This document shows, one piece after another, positions 25,405 to 34,968 of a DNA stretch of 64,000 nt (its first letter is position 1; each line of letters opens with the position of its first letter). A program made the position numbers and the translations under genes. The stretch comes from Arthrobacter sp. zg-Y1171 (lineage in GTDB: Bacteria > Actinomycetota > Actinomycetes > Actinomycetales > Micrococcaceae): NCBI RefSeq assembly GCF_025244845.1, contig NZ_CP104264.1, positions 2,790,001 to 2,854,000 on the forward strand. Direction: 5' to 3'. A model generated the notes under the pieces. That model searched no databases. It had not been told where the DNA came from and saw only the letters and a program-made list of their open reading frames with translations.

Positions 25405-27158
25405 TTATCAGCCCTGCCTTGATCCGAACCGGGCCCGTCTCCCTCGGCCTGGTCGTAGCCCGCGCCCATGCCCTCGCCGGCTCCCTCATCGGGTGCGCCG
25501 CGGTTGTTGTTGGCCGGAAACAACCCCTGCGGAGAGCCCCGTCCATCCCAGTTGAGCAGGTTCACCCGCCCGCCCAGGTTGCCGTTGCCCGTCGGGTCCT
25601 CCCCGCGCTGCCGGGCCTGCAGGGCCTCGAAGTTCTCCACCGCCACGGGCATCGGCCGCCCGGAAGCCTCACCGAAGACCCCTGTCTGCCCCATCCCGGG
25701 GCCGCCGTCCACGTCCAGGGAACAGCCGATCTCCTCAAGGTTGTGCGCGTCCTCCGCGTGCGCGGCGGGAATCACGTACCGCTCCTCGTACTTTGCAATG
25801 GCCATCAGCCGGTACATCGCGACAATCTGCGCGCCGGTCATGCCGACGTCGGCCGCGATCCGCTCGTCAGGCTCATCACCCAGGGTGATGTTCCGCATGT
25901 AGGCGCGCATGGCGGCGAGTTTCCGCAGCACTGCGGTGACCAGGTCCGTGTCCCCTGCTGTGAACAGTTCGGCGAGGTATTCCACCGGAATCCGCAGGGC
26001 CTCGATGGCGCCGAAGAGATTCTCCGCCGCTTCGCCGTCGTGCCCCTGCTCCTTCAGCACGTCCACGATCGGGGACAGCGGCGGCACGTACCAGACCATC
26101 GGCATCGTGCGGTATTCGGGGTGCAGCGGCAGCGCCACCCGCATTTCCTTGGCCAGGGCGTAGACCGGCGAGCGCCGGGCGGCGTCCAGCCAGTCCTCCG
26201 GGATGCCTTCGGCCCGGGCGCCGGCAATGACCTCCGGATCATTGGGGTCCATCATCAGGTCCAGCTGCGCCTCGTAGAGGTCCTGCTCGTTGGGCACGGA
26301 CGCGGCTTCGGTGACCCGGTCGGCGTCGTACAGGAAGATCCCGATGTACCGCAGCCGGCCCACACACGTTTCGGCGCAGACCGTGGGGATGCCCACCTCG
26401 ATGCGCGGATAGCAGAACGTGCACTTCTCCGCCTTGCCGGAGCGGTGGTTGAAGTACATCTTCTTGTAGGGGCAGCCGGTGATGCACTGCCGCCAGCCCC
26501 GGCAGCGGTCCTGGTCCACCAGCACAATGCCGTCCTCTTCGCGCTTGTAGATTGCGCCCGACGGGCAGGAAGCCATGCAGGAGGGATTCAGGCAGTGCTC
26601 GCAGATCCTCGGCAGATAGAACATGAAGGTGGAATCGAATTCCAGCTTCACCTTCTCCTCCGCGTCCCGGCGCATTTTCTCCAGCACCGGGTCCTGCCCG
26701 CCGGTGCGCTCGGACCCGCCCAGGTCGTCGTCCCAGTTGGCCGACCAGGTGATTTTCATGTCCTTGCCGGTGATCAGGGACTTGGGCTTGGCCACGGGAA
26801 AGTCATTGCCGGCCGGTGCGTTGATCAGGTTTTCGTAGTCGTAGGTCCAGGGCTCGTAGTAGTCATTCAGCTCCGGCTGGACCGGGCTGGCAAAGATACC
26901 GAAGAGCTTGGCCAGCCTCCCGCCGGCTTTGAGCTTCAGCCTGCCGCGGTTGTTCAGCTCCCAGCCGCCCTTCCACCGCTCCTGGTCTTCGTACCTGCGC
27001 GGATACCCCTGCCCGGGCCGGGTCTCCACGTTGTTGAACCACACGTACTCGGTGCCGGCCCGGTTGGTCCAGGCCTGTTTGCAGGTCACCGAACAGGTGT
27101 GGCAGCCGATGCACTTGTCCAGCGCCATCACCATTGCTGTCTGCGCCATGATCCGCAT
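25401..27158 (-). CDS. narH: Respiratory nitrate reductase, beta subunit
   Basis: Iron-sulfur electron-transfer subunit, 585 aa. It has four cysteine clusters: DKCIGCHTCSVTCKQ, CEHCLNPSCMASCPSG, DRCRGWRQCITGCPYKK and CTFCYPRI with CAETCVG. In the third, Trp replaces a Cys, the hallmark of NarH's [3Fe-4S] cluster. The C-terminus is extended and Asp/Gly-rich (GAPDEGAGEGMGAGYD). The ATG overlaps the narG stop (TGATG), and a consensus SD AGGAGGTG is embedded in the last narG codons. Confidence 0.96.
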   Translation of the reverse strand: MRIMAQTAMVMALDKCIGCHTCSVTCKQAWTNRAGTEYVWFNNVETRPGQGYPRRYEDQERWKGGWELNNRGRLKLKAGGRLAKLFGIFASPVQPELNDYYEPWTYDYENLINAPAGNDFPVAKPKSLITGKDMKITWSANWDDDLGGSERTGGQDPVLEKMRRDAEEKVKLEFDSTFMFYLPRICEHCLNPSCMASCPSGAIYKREEDGIVLVDQDRCRGWRQCITGCPYKKMYFNHRSGKAEKCTFCYPRIEVGIPTVCAETCVGRLRYIGIFLYDADRVTEAASVPNEQDLYEAQLDLMMDPNDPEVIAGARAEGIPEDWLDAARRSPVYALAKEMRVALPLHPEYRTMPMVWYVPPLSPIVDVLKEQGHDGEAAENLFGAIEALRIPVEYLAELFTAGDTDLVTAVLRKLAAMRAYMRNITLGDEPDERIAADVGMTGAQIVAMYRLMAIAKYEERYVIPAAHAEDAHNLEEIGCSLDVDGGPGMGQTGVFGEASGRPMPVAVENFEALQARQRGEDPTGNGNLGGRVNLLNWDGRGSPQGLFPANNNRGAPDEGAGEGMGAGYDQAEGDGPGSDQGRADK

Positions 27159-30100
27159 CAGTACTGCACCTCCTGGGAACGTTTACGCACCACGGAGACA
27201 ATGTCCCGCTGGTTGCCGGTGGGGCCGAGATAGTTGAAGGCCCAGGACAGCTGGGCATACCCGCCGATCATGTGGGTGGGTTTGACCAGGATCCGGGTCA
27301 CGGAGTTGTGGATGCCGCCGCGCCGGCCGGTGGCTTCGGACTTGGGCACATCGATGATGCGTTCCTGCGCGTGGTAGACGTAAATCACTCCGGCCGGCAT
27401 CCGGCTGCTGACAATCGCCCGGCCCACCAGCACCCCCGAGTTGGACACGCATTCCACCCACTCGTTGTCCGATACCTCGATCAGGGCGGCGTCCTGCGGG
27501 CTCATCCAAACCGAGGTTCCGCCGCGGGACAGCGAGAGCATCAGCAGGTTGTCCTGGTATTCGGAGTGGATGGACCACTTGTTGTGCGGGGTCAGGTAGC
27601 GCACTGCCACGGAGAGCTCCCCGCGGGTGCCCAGCTGTGGTTCCCCGAACAGGCGGTGCATGTCCAGCGGCGGCCGGTAGATCGGCAGGGCCTCGCCCAT
27701 GTCCAGGATCCAGTCATGGTCGAGGAAGAAATGCATCCGCCCGGTCAGGGTGTGGAAGGGCTTGAGCCGTTCGATGTTGATCGTGAACGGTGCGTAGCGC
27801 CGGCCCCCGGTCTCGGAGCCGGACCATTCCGGGGAGGTCAGCACCGGCGTCGGCCGGTCCTGGGTGTCTCGGAAGGTGATCTGCCGGTCCTCGGCACCCT
27901 CGGCCAGATCCACGAGCGGCGTTCCGGTCCGTTTCTCCAGGGTCCGGAACCCCTGCACGGCCAGTTCCCCGTTGGTGGTACCGGAGAGCAGCAGGATCGC
28001 CTCGGCCATGCGGGCGTCGGTGTCCACGGCCGGGCGGCCCGCCGCTGCACCCCGGTCAAAGACGCCGTGCTTGCGGGCCAGCTGTTCCAAGGGCCGCGTC
28101 ACGTCGTACTTGACGTATTTGGTGGTGAATCCCAGTTTGTCCGCCAGCGGTCCGACGGCGGCGAACTTCTCGGCGATGGCCGTATAGTCCCGCTCCACCA
28201 CGGCAAGGGAGGGCAGGTTCTTTCCCGGAACCGCGGGGATGTCGGTGCCCTTCCAGTCCGGGGCGTGCCCTCCGGGCTGCGCGATCTCTCCGGGCGTGTC
28301 ATGGGTCAGTGCCGTGGCCACCATGTCCTTCCGCACGCCGAGGTGCGTGGCGGCCTGCCGGGAGAACTCCTCCGAGAGCAGGCGGAACAGGTCGTAATCC
28401 GTCTTCGCTTCCCACGGCGGCGGGATGGCGGGCGTGAACGCGTGCACGTAGGGGTGCATGTCCGTGGAGGAAAGGTCGTATTTCTCGTACCAGGTGGCAG
28501 CGGGAAACACGACGTCGGACAGCAGCGTGGAGCTCGTCATCCGGAAGTCGGCGGAAACCAGCAGATCGAGCTTGCCCTGCGGCGCGTCTTCGCGCCAGAC
28601 GACGTCGCGCGGCCGGGACTCGCTGTGATCCGCGCCCATCACGTTGTTCAGCGTGCCGAGCAGGTGTTTCTGGAAATACTCCTCCCCCTTGGCGGAGGAG
28701 CCCAGCAGGTTCGACCGCCACAGGATCAGCGTCCTCGGCCAGTTTTCCGGAGCGTCCACGTCCTCCACGGCAAACCGCAGCCGCCCGTCCTTGAGTTGCT
28801 GCGCCACCCACCCCGGCTCGTCGGGCGCCTCGCCCCGGGCCACCCCTGCAGCCGCCTCGTCGGCAACATCGAGGGAGTTCTTCGCATCGAACTGGGGGAA
28901 GAAAGGCATCCAGCCCATCCGGGTGGACTTCGCGATGACGTCGGCGGTGTGCAGACCGCGCAGGTGTCCGCTGGCCAGGGGTGACTGCATCGAGTCGGAG
29001 GAATAGCCGTCGGAACGGAACTGGTCGGTATGCATGTACCAGAACGCGGTGCCGATCATAAAGCGCGGCGGCCGGTTCCAGTCCCCGGCCGAGGCCATGG
29101 CCGCCCAGCCGGTGATGGGCCGGCACTTTTCCTGGCCCACGTAGTGCGCCCAGCCGCCGCCGTTGCGGCCCTGGCAGCCGCAGAGCATCAGCAGAGCCAG
29201 GATGGCCCGGTAGGTCACGTCCCCGTGGTACCACTGGCAGATGCCGGCGCCGAGGATGATCATGGACCGGCCGTTCGACTTCTCCGCGTTGGCCGCGAAG
29301 TCCCGGGCCGTGCGGATCACGGCGTCGGGGGCCACGTTGGTGACCTCCTGCTGCCACGCCGGAGTGTAGGGGGTTGCGGCGTCGTCGAAGCCCGCCGCCC
29401 AGTCCCCCGGCAGGCCGTTCCGCCCGAGTCCGTACTGGGCAAGCATCAGATCGAACACGGTGGTGACGGTTTTTCCCGCCACGGTGGTCACCGGCACGCC
29501 GCGGCGCAGGACGGACCCCGTGCCGCCGGGATCCGTAAAGGCGGGCAGGTCCACCCGGCTGGTCCCCTGCCGGACGCTCGCGGCATCCGCGATGGACAGT
29601 GCCGGCACCACGCCCTGCAGGTCGAGGTTCCACTTGCCGGCGTCGGCCTCGTTGTACCGGAATCCCACCGATCCGTTGGGCACTACCGGGGTGCCGGCCT
29701 CGCGGTCCAGCAGGACCGTCTTGAACGCGGAGTCGGAGGCCTTGGCTTCGCGGCGTCCCAGGTCCGCGGCGGTGAGGAACTTTCCGGGCACCACGGTGCC
29801 GTCGTCCCGCTCCTCGAGCGTGACGAGGAACGGCAGGTCGGTGTACTGCAGCACGTAGCCTTCGAAGAACGGCACGCGCCGGTCCACGAAGTTTTCCTTG
29901 AGGATCACGTGTCCCATGGCCATGGCGAGCGCACCGTCGGAGCCGGCGGCGGCCGGCAGCCATTCGTCCGCGAACTTCGTGTTGTCCGCATAGTCGGGGC
30001 TGACGGAGACCACCTTGGTCCCGCGGTAGCGCCCTTCCACCATCCAGTGCGCATCCGGGGTGCGCGTCACCGGGATGTTGGAGCCCCACATCATCAGGTA

Positions 30101-30877
30101 GGTGGCATCCCACCAGTCCCCGGATTCGGGGACGTCCGTCTGGTCGCCGAACACCTGCGGGCTGGCCACGGGAAGGTCCGCGTACCAGTCGTAGAAGCTG
30201 TTCATCACCCCGCCGATGAGGTTGATGAACCGCGCTCCGGCCGCGTGCGACACCATGGACATGGCCGGAATCGGCGAGAAGCCCGTGCAGCGGTCCGGTC
30301 CGTAGTTTTTGATCGTCGAAATGTGCGCTGCGGCCGTCATCTCCAGTGCTTCGGCCCAGCTGGAGCGCACCAGCCCGCCCTTGCCGCGGGCCTGCTGGTA
30401 GGTCCGGCGGAGCTGCGGATCATTCACGATCTCTTCCCAGGCCAGCACCGGGTCCCCCGTGCGCTGTCTGGCCTCCCGGTACATTTCCAGCAGCACCCCG
30501 CGGATGTAGGGGAACCGGACCCTGGTGGGGGAATAGGTGTACCAGGAAAAGGCCGCACCGCGGGGGCAGCCGCGGGGCTCATACTCCGGCCGGTCCGGCC
30601 CCACCGAGGGATAGTCGGTTTCCTGCGCCTCCCAGGTGATGATCCCGTCCTTGACGTACACCTTCCACGAACAGGAGCCCGTGCAGTTCACGCCGTGGGT
30701 GGAGCGCACCACCTTGTCGTGGCTCCACCGGTTCCGGTAGAAGGCGTCCCCCTCACGGCCGCCTTCCCGGAACACGGCCCGTCCGTCACCCGTTTCATCC
30801 CACCGGGTGAAGAACCTGCCGAGAGAGAGCATTGCATCGGATGCGGGGCCATCGATCCCCGAAACGGAGCCAGCCAT
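27158..30877 (-). CDS. narG: Respiratory nitrate reductase, alpha subunit
   Basis: Catalytic molybdo-bis-MGD subunit, 1239 aa, the normal length. The N-terminal FS0 cluster is formed by His and Cys in STHGVNCTGSCSWKVYV and the later RGCPRG. The Mo-ligand Asp lies in SFYDWYADLP. The absence of a Tat signal fits a cytoplasm-facing NarG. First gene of narGHJI-narK, transcribed away from menB. Electrons should come from the menaquinone made by the neighbouring men genes. No nar regulator (NarXL, FNR type) is in the window. Confidence 0.96.
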   Translation of the reverse strand: MAGSVSGIDGPASDAMLSLGRFFTRWDETGDGRAVFREGGREGDAFYRNRWSHDKVVRSTHGVNCTGSCSWKVYVKDGIITWEAQETDYPSVGPDRPEYEPRGCPRGAAFSWYTYSPTRVRFPYIRGVLLEMYREARQRTGDPVLAWEEIVNDPQLRRTYQQARGKGGLVRSSWAEALEMTAAAHISTIKNYGPDRCTGFSPIPAMSMVSHAAGARFINLIGGVMNSFYDWYADLPVASPQVFGDQTDVPESGDWWDATYLMMWGSNIPVTRTPDAHWMVEGRYRGTKVVSVSPDYADNTKFADEWLPAAAGSDGALAMAMGHVILKENFVDRRVPFFEGYVLQYTDLPFLVTLEERDDGTVVPGKFLTAADLGRREAKASDSAFKTVLLDREAGTPVVPNGSVGFRYNEADAGKWNLDLQGVVPALSIADAASVRQGTSRVDLPAFTDPGGTGSVLRRGVPVTTVAGKTVTTVFDLMLAQYGLGRNGLPGDWAAGFDDAATPYTPAWQQEVTNVAPDAVIRTARDFAANAEKSNGRSMIILGAGICQWYHGDVTYRAILALLMLCGCQGRNGGGWAHYVGQEKCRPITGWAAMASAGDWNRPPRFMIGTAFWYMHTDQFRSDGYSSDSMQSPLASGHLRGLHTADVIAKSTRMGWMPFFPQFDAKNSLDVADEAAAGVARGEAPDEPGWVAQQLKDGRLRFAVEDVDAPENWPRTLILWRSNLLGSSAKGEEYFQKHLLGTLNNVMGADHSESRPRDVVWREDAPQGKLDLLVSADFRMTSSTLLSDVVFPAATWYEKYDLSSTDMHPYVHAFTPAIPPPWEAKTDYDLFRLLSEEFSRQAATHLGVRKDMVATALTHDTPGEIAQPGGHAPDWKGTDIPAVPGKNLPSLAVVERDYTAIAEKFAAVGPLADKLGFTTKYVKYDVTRPLEQLARKHGVFDRGAAAGRPAVDTDARMAEAILLLSGTTNGELAVQGFRTLEKRTGTPLVDLAEGAEDRQITFRDTQDRPTPVLTSPEWSGSETGGRRYAPFTINIERLKPFHTLTGRMHFFLDHDWILDMGEALPIYRPPLDMHRLFGEPQLGTRGELSVAVRYLTPHNKWSIHSEYQDNLLMLSLSRGGTSVWMSPQDAALIEVSDNEWVECVSNSGVLVGRAIVSSRMPAGVIYVYHAQERIIDVPKSEATGRRGGIHNSVTRILVKPTHMIGGYAQLSWAFNYLGPTGNQRDIVSVVRKRSQEVQY

Positions 30878-31014
30878 ACCTACAAGCTTGGAGCAGGGCG
30901 CACGGACCCGACAGGGGTAAGCGGAGAACTGGCCCCGGAGCCGGGCACACCGGTGCCCGGGCGGATGCTTCGCCGGACGGGAGCCCGCCGTCCGGCGGTT
31001 TTGCCCACTGGCGA

Positions 31015-31020
31015 TAAACT
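31015..31020 (+). promoter_or_regulatory. -10 box of leaderless menB
   Basis: TAAACT, 6 bases before the GTG start of menB. No SD is found between. A -35 element is not evident. Confidence 0.55.
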
Positions 31021-31026
31021 CGGTTT

Positions 31027-31980
31027 GTGAGCACAGAACTTCCAGTACAGGTGTCCGATATCTTCGACCCGCAGCAGTGGCGTCTTGTTTCCGGGTTCGA
31101 GGACCTGCAGGACATGACGTACCACCGCCAGGTGGAGCGCGACGCCGACGGCGCAGTCGTGCGTGACCTGCCGACCGTGCGTATCGCGTTCAACCGGCCG
31201 GAGGTCCGCAATGCCTTCCGTCCGGGCACCGTGGACGAGCTGTACCGGGCCATGGACCACGCCCGGATGACGCCCGACGTCGCCACCGTCCTGCTCACCG
31301 GCAACGGCCCCTCCCCCAAGGACGGCGGCCACTCCTTCTGCTCCGGCGGGGACCAGCGGATCCGCGGCCGAGACGGGTACCGGTACGCCGAGGGAGAGAC
31401 GAAGGAAACCATCGACCCGGCGCGCGCCGGCCGGCTGCACATCCTGGAAGTGCAGCGCCTGATGCGCACCATGCCCAAGGTGGTCATCAGTGTCGTGAAC
31501 GGCTGGGCAGCCGGCGGCGGCCACAGCCTGCACGTGGTCTCGGACCTGACCATCGCCTCGCGCCAGCACGGCAAGTTCAAGCAGACCGACGCGACCGTGG
31601 GCAGCTTCGACGCCGGTTACGGCTCGGCGCTCCTGGCCCGGCAGATCGGGCAGAAAAAGGCCCGCGAGATCTTCTTCCTCGCCCGGGAGTACTCCGCCGA
31701 GGAGATGGTGGCCATGGGCGCCGTCAACGAAGCCGTGGACCACGCGGACCTGGAAAAGGTCGCCCTGGAATACGCCGCAGACATTGCCCGGCAGTCGCCG
31801 CAGGCCATCCGGATGCTCAAGTTCGCCTTCAACCTGGCCGACGACGGCCTGGCCGGGCAGCAGGTCTTTGCCGGCGAGGCGACGCGGCTGGCCTACATGA
31901 CGGACGAGGCGGTGGAGGGCAAGGAAGCGTTCCTTGCCAAACGCGACCCGGACTGGTCCTCGTTCCCCTACTACTTCTAG
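31027..31980 (+). CDS. menB: 1,4-dihydroxy-2-naphthoyl-CoA synthase
   Basis: Crotonase-fold enzyme that closes the naphthoquinone ring in menaquinone synthesis; 317 aa. MenB marks include the long loop GNGPSPKDGGHSFCSGGDQR, the oxyanion WAAGGGHSLHVVSDLT, TDATVGSFDAGYGSALLAR and the C-terminal DPDWSSFPYYF. The GTG start is supported by a -10 box 6 bases upstream. It is followed after 7 bp by menE and then menA, so the three late membrane-side steps are clustered next to the nitrate reductase that uses the product. Confidence 0.96.
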   Translation: MSTELPVQVSDIFDPQQWRLVSGFEDLQDMTYHRQVERDADGAVVRDLPTVRIAFNRPEVRNAFRPGTVDELYRAMDHARMTPDVATVLLTGNGPSPKDGGHSFCSGGDQRIRGRDGYRYAEGETKETIDPARAGRLHILEVQRLMRTMPKVVISVVNGWAAGGGHSLHVVSDLTIASRQHGKFKQTDATVGSFDAGYGSALLARQIGQKKAREIFFLAREYSAEEMVAMGAVNEAVDHADLEKVALEYAADIARQSPQAIRMLKFAFNLADDGLAGQQVFAGEATRLAYMTDEAVEGKEAFLAKRDPDWSSFPYYF

Positions 31981-31987
31981 GACCTCC

Positions 31988-33124
31988 TTGGAACTGCTCC
32001 CAGTCCTGATTACCCCCGGCTTCGACGCCGGCATGCTCCTCTCCCCGCTTGCCGATGCCCTGGCCGGTGAAGGCCCCGCGGTGGCGCCGCACACCGACCC
32101 GGACCAGACGTTCGAGGGCGAACTGCCCAATGACGACATTGCCCTGGTGGTGAGCACCTCCGGCTCCACCGGCACCCCGAAGCAGACCATGCTCAGCACG
32201 GACGCGCTGGCTGCGTCCTCCATGGCCACCGCCATGGCCCTGAAGGCGGACGGGCAGTGGCTGGCGGCCCTGCCGGTCAATTACATTGCCGGCATCCAGG
32301 TCCTGGTCCGCTCCCTGTACGCCGGGACGCAGCCGGTCTTCATGGACCTGTCCGTGCCGTTCAGCGCCGAGGTGTTCACCCGCGCAGCCGAGGACATGAC
32401 GGACCGCAACCGCTTCACCTCGCTGGTGCCCACCCAGCTCCACCGCCTGCTGCAGGATCCGGCGCCGGAAACCCTGCGCGTGCTGCGCCGGTTCAACGCC
32501 ATCCTGCTCGGCGGCGCTCCGGCCGGCGCTCCCCTGCTGGAAAAGGCCCGCGGCTACGGGCTGAACATTGTGACCACGTACGGGATGAGCGAAACCTGCG
32601 GCGGGTGCGTTTACGACGGCGTGCCGCTGCCCGGCGTCGACGTCATCCGGTGGGAGGGGCGCCTCTGGATTGCCGGTGACGTCCTTTCGGACGGGTACAT
32701 GGGCCGGCCGGACCTGACCGAGGACCGTTTCCGGTTCAACTCCGGACGCCGCTGGTTCCGCACGGATGACACCGGCACAGTGGATGACGCCGGCAGGGTC
32801 ACCGTCTCCGGCAGGCTGGACGACGTCATTGTCAGCGGCGGGATCAAGGTCTCCGCGCAGGCCGTGGCCGAGGCAGTGGAGACGGTTGCCGGCGTCGACC
32901 AGGCCTTTGTGCTGGGCCTGGACGACGCCGAATGGGGCTCCCGGGTGGGCGCCGCCGTCGTGGGCAGCGTGGACCCCGAACTGATCCGAGATGCCGTCCG
33001 CTCCCGGCTGGGCGCCGCTGCCGTCCCGAAGGTGGTCCTGCTGCTTGAATCCCTGCCCTTGCTGCCCAACGGCAAGGCGGACCGCATGACGCTGCTGCGG
33101 CTGCTGGCCGCCGCGCGGCACTGA
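31988..33124 (+). CDS. menE: o-succinylbenzoate-CoA ligase
   Basis: Acyl-CoA ligase of menaquinone synthesis, 378 aa, the short actinobacterial form. ATP loop STSGSTGTPKQTML, TTYGMSETCGG, the WFRTDDTG Asp and the hinge GRLDDVIVSGGIKVSA, and the late catalytic lysine in PNGKADRM. The TTG at 31988 is proposed as start: it is 7 bases behind the menB stop, with AGGA upstream, and the protein then opens ELLPVLITPGFDAG. A GTG or ATG alternative upstream would lie inside menB; ATG 32033 would trim 15 residues. Confidence 0.9.
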   Translation: MELLPVLITPGFDAGMLLSPLADALAGEGPAVAPHTDPDQTFEGELPNDDIALVVSTSGSTGTPKQTMLSTDALAASSMATAMALKADGQWLAALPVNYIAGIQVLVRSLYAGTQPVFMDLSVPFSAEVFTRAAEDMTDRNRFTSLVPTQLHRLLQDPAPETLRVLRRFNAILLGGAPAGAPLLEKARGYGLNIVTTYGMSETCGGCVYDGVPLPGVDVIRWEGRLWIAGDVLSDGYMGRPDLTEDRFRFNSGRRWFRTDDTGTVDDAGRVTVSGRLDDVIVSGGIKVSAQAVAEAVETVAGVDQAFVLGLDDAEWGSRVGAAVVGSVDPELIRDAVRSRLGAAAVPKVVLLLESLPLLPNGKADRMTLLRLLAAARH

Positions 33125-33172
33125 CCCGTCTTTTACGCACCTGTCTCAACTCAAGAACTAAGGAACAACACC

Positions 33173-34057
33173 GTGGCTACAGCCGCCCAATGGTTAGAAG
33201 GCGCCCGCCCCAGGACGCTGCCGATGGCAATCGCGCCGGTCATTATCGGATCCGCCGCCGCGTACGACCTCGGGGGTTTCTCTCCCGTCCGTGCCGTCCT
33301 GGCCGCCCTGATTGCCGTACTGCTGCAGGTGGGCGTGAACTACGCGAACGATTATTCGGACGGCATCCGCGGCACGGATGACAACCGGGTGGGGCCGCTG
33401 CGGCTGACCGGTTCCCGGCTGGCGTCCCCGAAGCAGGTCAAGTACGCGGCGTTCGGTTGCTTCGCCGCCGCCATGCTGGCGGGAGTGGCCCTCGTGGTCC
33501 TGGCCGGCACGCCGTACCTGATCCTCGTGGGCATCGGCTGCGTTGCCGCTGCCTGGGGCTACACCGGCGGGAAGAACCCCTACGGCTACCGGGGGCTGGG
33601 CGACATCTTCGTCTTTGTGTTCTTCGGACTGGTGGCCACGCTGGGCACCACCTACACGCAGGCGCTGGAAATCAACACAGCCTCGGTGCTGGGCGCCATC
33701 GGCACCGGCCTGATCGCCATGGCCCTGCTGATGGCCAACAACGTCCGGGACATCCCCACGGACCGGGTGGCCGGCAAGCGGACCCTCGCCGTTCGGCTGG
33801 GCGACGGCGCGGCACGGATCAGCTACGTGATGATGCTGGCCCTGGCGCTGCTGCTGCCGCTCTTCATCGCGGGCAGCTACCCGTGGATCCTGCTGGTGCT
33901 GCTGCTCATTCCGGCGTGCATCCTGCCCTGCGGGCTGATGCTCACGGGTAAAAAGGGTTCCAGCCTGATCCCGGTCCTGAAGCACACCGGCCTGATCAAC
34001 CTCGGCTTCAGCGTGCTCTACGGCGCCGGACTCGTCCTCACGCGGCTGCTGGCCTAG
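33173..34057 (+). CDS. menA: 1,4-dihydroxy-2-naphthoate polyprenyltransferase
   Basis: UbiA-family membrane prenyltransferase, 294 aa, about eight to nine helices. It attaches the isoprenoid tail to DHNA. The two Asp-rich motifs are NYANDYSDGIRGTDD and NNVRDIPTDRVAGKRT. The GTG start has AAGGA 8 bases upstream. It follows menE by 48 bp. It converges with a small DUF4229 membrane protein gene. Confidence 0.94.
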   Translation: MATAAQWLEGARPRTLPMAIAPVIIGSAAAYDLGGFSPVRAVLAALIAVLLQVGVNYANDYSDGIRGTDDNRVGPLRLTGSRLASPKQVKYAAFGCFAAAMLAGVALVVLAGTPYLILVGIGCVAAAWGYTGGKNPYGYRGLGDIFVFVFFGLVATLGTTYTQALEINTASVLGAIGTGLIAMALLMANNVRDIPTDRVAGKRTLAVRLGDGAARISYVMMLALALLLPLFIAGSYPWILLVLLLIPACILPCGLMLTGKKGSSLIPVLKHTGLINLGFSVLYGAGLVLTRLLA

Positions 34058-34080
34058 GCTTACCGCGTCGCCGCGGCAGG

Positions 34081-34386
34081 CTAGGCGTCGCGGCGGCGGT
34101 CGTTGTCGATCTGCACATCCGGGTTCTCGGCCACCAAGGTGTCCTCCGCCGCGGAATCATCCAGTTCTCCGCGGTTGCGCTTGGGCGCACGTTCCTCGGT
34201 GAAGCGCCGCTGCACCGTACGGGCCGCTTCGTCCCGCATATCGCGGGCAAACAGGTAGGTCACGCACCAGGCCAGGACGGCGGCGGCAAGCGCCGAGAGC
34301 AGGAGGCCGAGTTGCAGCACCATGCAGATCACGAAGAAGACGGCCACCAAACCCAGGCGGAGAGCAGTAAATTTCCAGAAAGCCAC
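34081..34386 (-). CDS. DUF4229 membrane protein
   Basis: 101 aa with two membrane segments (LGLVAVFFVICMVLQLGLLL and a following alanine-rich helix) and a charged cytoplasmic tail (EERAPKRNRGELDD). Family DUF4229 is restricted to actinobacteria and has no assigned function. It is often found near menA and ccsB, as here. It is divergent from the PLD-N gene, 84 bp apart. Confidence 0.8.
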   Translation of the reverse strand: MAFWKFTALRLGLVAVFFVICMVLQLGLLLSALAAAVLAWCVTYLFARDMRDEAARTVQRRFTEERAPKRNRGELDDSAAEDTLVAENPDVQIDNDRRRDA

Positions 34387-34458
34387 GCCTTCATTCTAGG
34401 CGCTCGGCGTCCCCGGTGTTCCTTCCGTCCATCCGACGCCACGGACCGTGCCCTCCAC

Positions 34459-34464
34459 TACAAT
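34459..34464 (+). promoter_or_regulatory. -10 box of leaderless PLDc_N gene
   Basis: TACAAT, close to consensus, 6 bases before the ATG at 34471. No SD is present. Confidence 0.6.
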
Positions 34465-34470
34465 GTCCGT

Positions 34471-34842
34471 ATGCCCCGTCTTGTCTTGTTCGGCGTCATC
34501 ATCGTCGCTGCCGTGATCATTTACGCCGTTATCGACTGCCTCATGTCCCGGGCAAACGAGGTGCGCAGCATCTCCAAGGTGTCCTGGATGTTCACCATCG
34601 TCCTCATTCCGGTCCTGGGCGCAGTGCTTTGGTTCCTGTTCGGCCGGCCCGCCGCAGGGCCCGGCCCGCGCGAGCCGCGGCGCCCCTCGGCGCCCGACGA
34701 CGATCCGGAGTTCCTGCGCAATCTCGAGGTCCGGCGCCGCCAGGCACAGAAGGAAGCCGAGCTGCGGGCCCGGGAGGCCGCGCTGCGGGCCAAGGAAGAA
34801 GGCAGGGACAAACAGAACGACGACGGCAAGCCCGGCGCCTGA
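34471..34842 (+). CDS. PLDc_N domain membrane protein
   Basis: 123 aa: the N-terminal phospholipase-D-nuclease N-terminal domain (two helices, LFGVIIVAAVIIYAVIDCL and SWMFTIVLIPVLGAVLWFLFGR), then a charged coiled-coil-like tail rich in Arg/Glu/Ala (VRRRQAQKEAELRAREAALR). No catalytic HKD motif is present, so it is not an enzyme in itself. Start by leaderless -10. It is conserved next to ccsB in this group; its role may be in membrane complex assembly, an inference from context only. Confidence 0.8.
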   Translation: MPRLVLFGVIIVAAVIIYAVIDCLMSRANEVRSISKVSWMFTIVLIPVLGAVLWFLFGRPAAGPGPREPRRPSAPDDDPEFLRNLEVRRRQAQKEAELRAREAALRAKEEGRDKQNDDGKPGA

Positions 34843-34877
34843 GGCCCCTGCAGCACTTCGCAGCCATAGCTGCACAT

Positions 34878-34914
34878 AAAAAGACCCGTTCCGGATGTCC
34901 CGGAACGGGTCTTT
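34878..34914. terminator. Bidirectional rho-independent terminator
   Basis: Perfect 12-bp stem GACCCGTTCCGG (34883-34894) with CCGGAACGGGTC (34900-34911), 5-base loop. An A-run on the left and T-run on the right extend the stem. It lies between the converging PLDc_N gene and ccsB and can serve both. Confidence 0.92.
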
Positions 34915-34968
34915 CCATGTCTGCGGGGCCGGGCAGCCAAGCCCTTGTGGGGCTGGACCCCGGTTGAG

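Noticed and set aside
27272..31030. Two long plus-strand frames antisense to narG (570 and 666 residues)
   Set aside because: No recognisable domain or start signal; narG is unambiguous on the other strand.
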